This document shows, one piece after another, positions 59,618 to 64,000 of a DNA stretch of 64,000 nt. Position 1 is the stretch's first letter, and each line of letters begins with the position of its first letter. The notes beneath the pieces are model-generated. The model was not told where the DNA came from, ran no database searches, and was given only the letters and a program-made list of their open reading frames with translations. The translations under genes and the position numbers were made by a program. The DNA comes from Nocardia sp. alder85J (GTDB taxonomy: Bacteria; Actinomycetota; Actinomycetes; Mycobacteriales; Mycobacteriaceae), in NCBI RefSeq assembly GCF_020176955.2, contig NZ_JAIUCZ020000013.1, forward strand, positions 186,001 through 250,000, in the 5' to 3' direction.

Positions 59618-60391
59618 ATGAGCGAACCGCTGTTGCAGATCACCGGGCTCAACAAGAGTTTCGGTGCCGTCCACGTCCTGCACGACGTCGAATTCACCGC
59701 TCCCGCAGGGGAGGTCACCGCACTGGTGGGTGACAACGGCGCCGGCAAGTCGACCCTGGTGAAATGCATCGCCGGTATCCACCCCGCCGATTCCGGCACC
59801 ATCCGGTTCAACGGGGCCGAGGTACAGATGCGCGGGCCGAAGGACGCGTCGGCGCTGGGTATCGAGGTCGTCTACCAGGATCTCGCCCTGGCCGACAACC
59901 TCGACATCGTGCAGAACATGTTCCTCGGCCGGGAACGCGGCAAGCCGTGGTTCCTGGACGAGGCCAACATGGAGGACGCGGCCCGGCGCACCCTCGCCTC
60001 GCTGTCGGTGCGCACGGTGAAATCCGTGCGCACGCCGGTGTCCGCACTGTCGGGCGGACAGCGGCAGACCGTCGCGATCGCGAAAGCGGTGCTGTGGAAC
60101 AGCAATCTGGTGCTCCTCGACGAACCGACCGCGGCGCTCGGCGTCGCCCAGACCCGGCAGGTGCTGGATCTGGTGCGGCGCCTGGCCGAACAGGGCCTGG
60201 GCGTGGTGCTGATCAGCCACAACCTCGCCGACGTGTTCGAGGTCGCCGACCGGATCGCGGTGCTGTACCTGGGACGGATGGCGGCGCAGGTCCGCACCGC
60301 CGATGTCACCCAGAACCAGGTCGTGGAACTGATCACCGCGGGACGCTCCGGCGAACTGGGCCTGGCCCGGCCCGAGTCCGCGGTGCTGTAG
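59618..60391 (+). CDS. Sugar ABC transporter ATPase, single-domain
   Basis: 257 residues. VGDNGAGKSTLVK (Walker A), ALSGGQRQTVAIAKA (signature), VLLDEPTAALG (Walker B), LISHNLADVF (switch). Closest in pattern to XylG/FrcA. XylG proper has two ATPase domains (about 510 residues); this one has only one, so it must dimerise. 45 bp after the binding protein. Confidence 0.94.
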   Translation: MSEPLLQITGLNKSFGAVHVLHDVEFTAPAGEVTALVGDNGAGKSTLVKCIAGIHPADSGTIRFNGAEVQMRGPKDASALGIEVVYQDLALADNLDIVQNMFLGRERGKPWFLDEANMEDAARRTLASLSVRTVKSVRTPVSALSGGQRQTVAIAKAVLWNSNLVLLDEPTAALGVAQTRQVLDLVRRLAEQGLGVVLISHNLADVFEVADRIAVLYLGRMAAQVRTADVTQNQVVELITAGRSGELGLARPESAVL

Positions 60392-60407
60392 CAGGAAAGA
60401 CAGTGTG

Positions 60408-61862
60408 ATGACACAAGTTTCGGCCACGGGCTCGAACACCAACGGAACGCCGGCGGAGCATGCCGGAACCGACCAGGCGATCGCCGATTTCGGCATCGAC
60501 ACCACCACCGTGTCCACGGCGGAGGCCGTGCGCGCCTATCTCGCCCGAGTGAGGGGCGGCGAGATCGGCTCGCTGCCGGCGATTCTGGGGCTGGTGGTGC
60601 TGATCGTGCTGTTCAGCCTGCTGTCGGATGTGTTCTTCTCGCTGAACAACATCGCCAACCTGCTGGCACAAGGCGCGGGCCAGACCATCATCGCGATGGG
60701 CATCGTGTACGTCCTGCTGCTCGGCGAGATCGACCTGTCCGCCGGCACCGCGTCCGGCGTGGCCGGCGCGGTGCTGGCCATGCACTTCGTCGACAACGGA
60801 AATCTGTTGTCTGGCATGGGCAATACCGTCTTCGTCATCTTCAACGCGCTGCTGGTGCTGGCGGCGGTGCTGGCCGGGTGGCTGCGGATCTGGCCGGGTG
60901 TGGCGATGTCGCTGCTGGGAATCGTGCTGACCGTGTGCGGATTTCATGCCAATCCGTGGATCGAGATGCTGCTGGCGGTGTGTGTGGGCACCGCGATCGG
61001 CTGCATCACCGGCTTCCTGATCGCCCGCATCGGGATGCCGTCGTTCGTGGTGACGCTGGCGCTGTTCCTGGCCTGGCAGGGCGCCATCCTGCAACTGATC
61101 GGGCAGGGCGGCGTGCTGGGCATCAGCTCCTCGCACGTGCTGGACGAGGTCGCCAACGGGAATCTGTCGGTGACGGGCAGCTGGGTGTTGTTCGTGGTGG
61201 CCGCCGGTGGTTATGCCGCGGTCACCCTGATCGGGCACTTCCGCAGGCGGGCAAAGGGTCTGGTGACGCAGCCGACGGTGCTGGTGGTGGCCAAGGTGTC
61301 GGCGGTGGGCGTGCTCGCCGCGGTGGCCACGGCGCTGCTGTCGGTGAATCGCTCACCCAGCGCGCTGATCCGGATCTCCGGGGTGCCGTACGTGGTGCCG
61401 ATCGTGCTGGTGCTGCTGGTGGTCGGCACATATGTGCTCAACCGCACCACCTACGGCCGTCATCTCTACGCCACCGGCGGCAACAACGAGGCGGCGCGGC
61501 GGGCCGGTATCAACGTGGTGCAGTTGCGCGCCAGCGCTTTCGTGATCTGCTCCGGCGTCGCGGCGGTCGGCGCGATCGTCTACTCGTCCAAGGTGGGTTC
61601 GGTGGATCCGCAGGCCGGTGGGCTGAACACGCTGTTGTTCGCGGTGGGCGCGGCGGTGATCGGCGGTACCTCGCTGTTCGGCGGCCGCGGCCGGGTGGCC
61701 GACGCGGTGATCGGCGGTGCGGTGCTCGCGGTGGTGTCCAACGGGCTCGGGCTGTTGCGGCAGCCGGCGGCGGTGGTCTCGATCGTCACCGGATTGGTGT
61801 TGTTGCTGGCGGCCACGGTCGACGCGCTGTCACGACGGCGGGCCGCGGCTGCCGGGCGATGA
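60408..61862 (+). CDS. Sugar ABC transporter permease (XylH-like)
   Basis: 484 residues with about 12 membrane helices. LLGEIDLSAGTASGVAGAVL is the family motif near the second helix; GMPSFVVTLALFLAWQGAIL and the loop GRHLYATGGNNEAARRAGIN (EAA-like) follow. Members of the XylH group are this long because of extra helices. ATG 60408 is eight bases after AGGAAAG; GTG 60405 is an alternative. Confidence 0.94.
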   Translation: MTQVSATGSNTNGTPAEHAGTDQAIADFGIDTTTVSTAEAVRAYLARVRGGEIGSLPAILGLVVLIVLFSLLSDVFFSLNNIANLLAQGAGQTIIAMGIVYVLLLGEIDLSAGTASGVAGAVLAMHFVDNGNLLSGMGNTVFVIFNALLVLAAVLAGWLRIWPGVAMSLLGIVLTVCGFHANPWIEMLLAVCVGTAIGCITGFLIARIGMPSFVVTLALFLAWQGAILQLIGQGGVLGISSSHVLDEVANGNLSVTGSWVLFVVAAGGYAAVTLIGHFRRRAKGLVTQPTVLVVAKVSAVGVLAAVATALLSVNRSPSALIRISGVPYVVPIVLVLLVVGTYVLNRTTYGRHLYATGGNNEAARRAGINVVQLRASAFVICSGVAAVGAIVYSSKVGSVDPQAGGLNTLLFAVGAAVIGGTSLFGGRGRVADAVIGGAVLAVVSNGLGLLRQPAAVVSIVTGLVLLLAATVDALSRRRAAAAGR

Positions 61863-62069
61863 GGGTGTGGACGGCGGGACGGCCGGATGCGGCGGGCGGC
61901 GATTGCCGTACCGTGCCGAATCCGGCCGTCCCGGTCGTTCGGCTGCGTTGTCCCGGTGGTGTTTTCGCTTCCGCGACGGCGCGACGCGACCGGTCGGTTC
62001 GGCGCGAAACCGGTGCTCGCGGCGGTGGCGGTGGTGAGATGAGGGGCCCGCAGTGCTATTGATGAGGCC

Positions 62070-63227
62070 ATGACCGTCGCCCGTCCGGACGAGGTGCGCC
62101 GTTTCAACCGAGCCAGTCTGCTGCGCCTGTTGCACGTGGACGGCCCGGCGACGCGTGCTGCGCTGGCAACGGAATTGGGCCTGAACCGGTCCACGATCAA
62201 GATGCTGGTGGACGGGCTGGCCACCGACGGCGTGGTGGAGGAGCGGGTGCCGCGGCTGGCACAGGGTGCGGGCCGGCCGTCGCTGCTGGTACTGCCGCAG
62301 GCGCAGTCGGTGGTGGTGCTCGCCGCCGACGTGCAGGTGGAGCATGCCGGGGTCGCGCTGGTCGGGCTCGGCGGTCAGATCCTCGGCCGCAACAGCTGGA
62401 ATCTGCACGGGCGGCAACGTGATCCGGAGGAGGTCGTGACCCACGTGGCCGAATCGGCCGCGCTGCTGGTCAGCGACCTGGGTGTGCGGCCGGTGGCCGC
62501 GGGCATCTCGGTGCCGGGCGTGGTACGCCGCGCCGACGGGCTGGTGCACGACGCGTCGAATCTCGGCTGGACGGAAGTTCCACTGGGCGAACGGATGCGC
62601 ACCGCGCTCGGGGTACCGGTGGTGGTGGGCAACGACGCCGAATTCGGCGCGCTGGCCGAATATGTGCGCGGGGTCGGCCGCGGCGCCTCGGACGCGGTGT
62701 TCGTCTCCGCCGACGTGGGTGTCGGCGGCGGCATCATCGCGCAGGGCGGGCTGCTGCGTGGTTCGGCCGGCTACCTCGGTGAGATCGGGCATATGACCGT
62801 GCATCCCGGGGGCCGGCGCTGCCACTGCGGCAACGAGGGCTGCTGGGAGACCGAGGTCGGCGAGGCGGCGCTGCGGCGCGCGCTCGGCCTGGACGCGGCC
62901 GCCCCGCGCGGTGCGATCGTCGCGGAAATGCGGCAGCTGCAACGAGATTCCGACCCGGTCGGGCGGCTCGGCGAATACCTCGACTGGCTGATCCTGGGAC
63001 TGGTCAACGTGGTCAACATCCTCGGCCCCGAACTGGTGGTGCTCGGCGACCTGTTCACCACCCTGCCCGCCGCCGTCGTGACCCACGCCGAACAGGAAGT
63101 GCACCGGCGCAGCATGATCAGCCGGGCCATCGGCGGCGTGCGCATCGAGAAGTCCTCCCTCGGAGCCGATCTCAAGATCCTCGGCGCGGCCGAGGCGGCC
63201 TTCGAGGACGTCCTCACCGCGGTGTGA
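62070..63227 (+). CDS. ROK-family transcriptional regulator (XylR-like)
   Basis: 385 residues. Winged helix (10-75, RASLLRLLHVDGPATRAALA, LGLNRSTIKMLVDGL) fused to a ROK sugar-kinase-like domain: GISVPGVV, VGNDAEFGALAEY, the zinc motif CHCGNEGCWETE, and GEIGHMTVHPGG. ROK repressors of this type sense xylose or glucose. It follows the transporter operon on the same strand, the usual place for its regulator. Confidence 0.95.
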   Translation: MTVARPDEVRRFNRASLLRLLHVDGPATRAALATELGLNRSTIKMLVDGLATDGVVEERVPRLAQGAGRPSLLVLPQAQSVVVLAADVQVEHAGVALVGLGGQILGRNSWNLHGRQRDPEEVVTHVAESAALLVSDLGVRPVAAGISVPGVVRRADGLVHDASNLGWTEVPLGERMRTALGVPVVVGNDAEFGALAEYVRGVGRGASDAVFVSADVGVGGGIIAQGGLLRGSAGYLGEIGHMTVHPGGRRCHCGNEGCWETEVGEAALRRALGLDAAAPRGAIVAEMRQLQRDSDPVGRLGEYLDWLILGLVNVVNILGPELVVLGDLFTTLPAAVVTHAEQEVHRRSMISRAIGGVRIEKSSLGADLKILGAAEAAFEDVLTAV

Positions 63228-63285
63228 GCCCGCACCTCGTCCGCGAGTCGGCCCGGCTCCCGGCGCCGCCCCGCCACCGCAGCGC

Positions 63286-63322
63286 CGAACAGCCCTGCGC
63301 CACCGGGGCACAGGGCTGTTCG
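63286..63322. terminator. Bidirectional terminator after the ROK gene
   Basis: 12-bp arms CGAACAGCCCTG and CAGGGCTGTTCG around a 13-base loop, between convergent genes. Confidence 0.85.
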
Positions 63323-63333
63323 TCGAGGGTCGG

Positions 63334-63597
63334 CTACTGGCCGGGCGGCGGCGGGCATCCCGGCGGCGGGCCCTGCGGATCACCCGGCGGGGGACCTTGC
63401 GGAGCACCGGGTGGGGGACCCTGCGGAGCACCCGGCGGCGGGCCCTGCCCGTCACCGGGTGGCGGCGGGCACTGCCCCTGCGGCGGCGGGCCGCCGGGGC
63501 CGGGATCGGCGTTTGCGACAGCGGCGCCGAAGCCCAGCGCACTGAGCAAGACGCCACCGGCGACGACGGTCTTCACCAACTTCGCCTTCACAGCCAT
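63334..63597 (-). CDS. Small secreted Pro/Gly-repeat protein
   Basis: 87 residues. Export signal (residues 1-31, LVKTVVAGGVLLSALGFGAA, cleavage after ANA), then a mature part of about 56 residues almost wholly Pro, Gly and Gln with GPPPGAPQ-type octapeptide units (three or four) and two Cys near its ends. Similar tiny proteins are common in mycolic-acid bacteria; function unknown. ATG with GAGGA upstream. Confidence 0.75.
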   Translation of the reverse strand: MAVKAKLVKTVVAGGVLLSALGFGAAVANADPGPGGPPPQGQCPPPPGDGQGPPPGAPQGPPPGAPQGPPPGDPQGPPPGCPPPPGQ

Positions 63598-63783
63598 ATA
63601 CGTCCTCTCCTCGATCGGACCGGGTCCGAGTCCGCCGGCCGACCACTGTCGACCGGCGAATCCAGTGTGTTAGCGGGATGTCGGCCGATGGTTGGTACCG
63701 GCTGTGGACCGGTTATGAGCCCCGGTGAATCCTGTGGCCAGCGGTGCGGGCCGTCCCGGCTGTATGAAACGTGGTGCTGCGAA

Positions 63784-64000
63784 TCAGAACTCGAGTTCGG
63801 TCCACGAAATGTCGAGGGGGAAGGGGAAATCGACTGTGATGCCATCGGTATCGGCGCTGCACCACTCGCCCGCGAGGACAGAGAAGGCGGGATGCAGCGG
63901 CGTGACTCCGGCAGGCAGATCCTTCGGCCCGTGCCCGAGCGCCCAGGCCCGCACGATCGCGATGCGTCGAGGGTCACGGCCGATCTGGACTTCCCAGTAC
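63784..64000 (-). CDS. C-terminal part of an unidentified protein (cut by window edge)
   Basis: 72 codons ending TGA at 63784. It reads WEVQIGRDPRRIAIVRAWAL, then GVTPLHPAFSVLAGEWC and SWTELEF at the end. Good codon use, so real. The start lies beyond the window. Not recognised. Confidence 0.55.
   Translation of the reverse strand, partial: YWEVQIGRDPRRIAIVRAWALGHGPKDLPAGVTPLHPAFSVLAGEWCSADTDGITVDFPFPLDISWTELEF

Noticed and set aside
59618..60391. ATPase as a truncated XylG
   Set aside because: Single-domain sugar ABC ATPases exist; start, stop and spacing are regular and no second-domain remnant is visible before the permease.
57383..60517. A minus-strand open frame of about 1040 codons opposite IclR, the sugar-binding protein and the ATPase
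   Set aside because: Antisense shadow of three well-supported genes.

Overview
The window is high-GC actinobacterial DNA with dense ATGA/GTGA start-stop overlaps. It most resembles a mycolic-acid bacterium of the Nocardia/Rhodococcus/Mycobacterium group. The pointers are an MspA-type porin-like protein, a mycofactocin-type SDR, a DesA3-like desaturase with its ferredoxin reductase, a Cvn (roadblock/DUF742) conservon, oligoribonuclease beside tRNA-His, and a cytosolic group 1h [NiFe]-hydrogenase. Nocardia is my best guess; this is inference from gene content only.

Layout. 1-5.06 kb: cut-off response regulator, MspA-like secreted protein, DUF4352 lipid/membrane-anchored protein, then a TetR regulator divergent from a four-gene membrane operon ending in cytochrome-oxidase subunit III/IV-like (NorE/NorF-like) proteins. 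5.05-21.1 kb: a complete high-affinity hydrogenase locus. hhyS-hhyL head a long minus-strand operon with a NifU/Rieske-like fusion, four accessory proteins of unknown function, an endopeptidase, hypC and hypF. hypAB lie on the plus strand, and a second minus-strand operon carries a SIS/HupF fusion, a SIS protein, hypE, hypC, hypD and DUF6390. 21.1-24.1 kb: cold-shock protein, SDR and a Ser/Thr kinase.

24.3-27.6 kb: a decayed integrative element bounded by a 50-bp direct repeat made from the 3' end of tRNA-His. It holds an AbiEi antitoxin behind a 41-bp palindrome, a frameshifted AbiEii toxin, a small monooxygenase and a broken tyrosine integrase. 27.6-32.4 kb: tRNA-His, orn, a HerA-like ATPase, a LysA-family decarboxylase and an SDR.

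32.7-37.5 kb: the most interesting locus. A small protein, a DUF6879 protein, an NB-ARC/TPR (NLR-like STAND) ATPase, a GNAT acetyltransferase and a 121-residue helical protein form one plus-strand run. The NLR-like protein carries near its N-terminus, and the 121-residue protein at its very C-terminus, the same short Q-A-R-D/G-x-I-x-F motif. This looks like a bacterial amyloid-signalling receptor/effector pair (RHIM-like BASS motif with a Bell-type effector).

37.5-64 kb: mostly housekeeping and accessory metabolism. It holds a PadR/FadH/VOC operon, an MFS exporter with an XRE regulator, TetR with the ferredoxin-reductase/desaturase operon, and the cvnABCD conservon with a repeat-rich sensor. 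There follow an ABC-2 exporter, an orphan EctB-like aminotransferase with an IclR regulator, a xylose-type sugar ABC transporter with a palindromic operator and a ROK regulator, a Pro/Gly-repeat secreted peptide, and a cut-off gene at the right edge.
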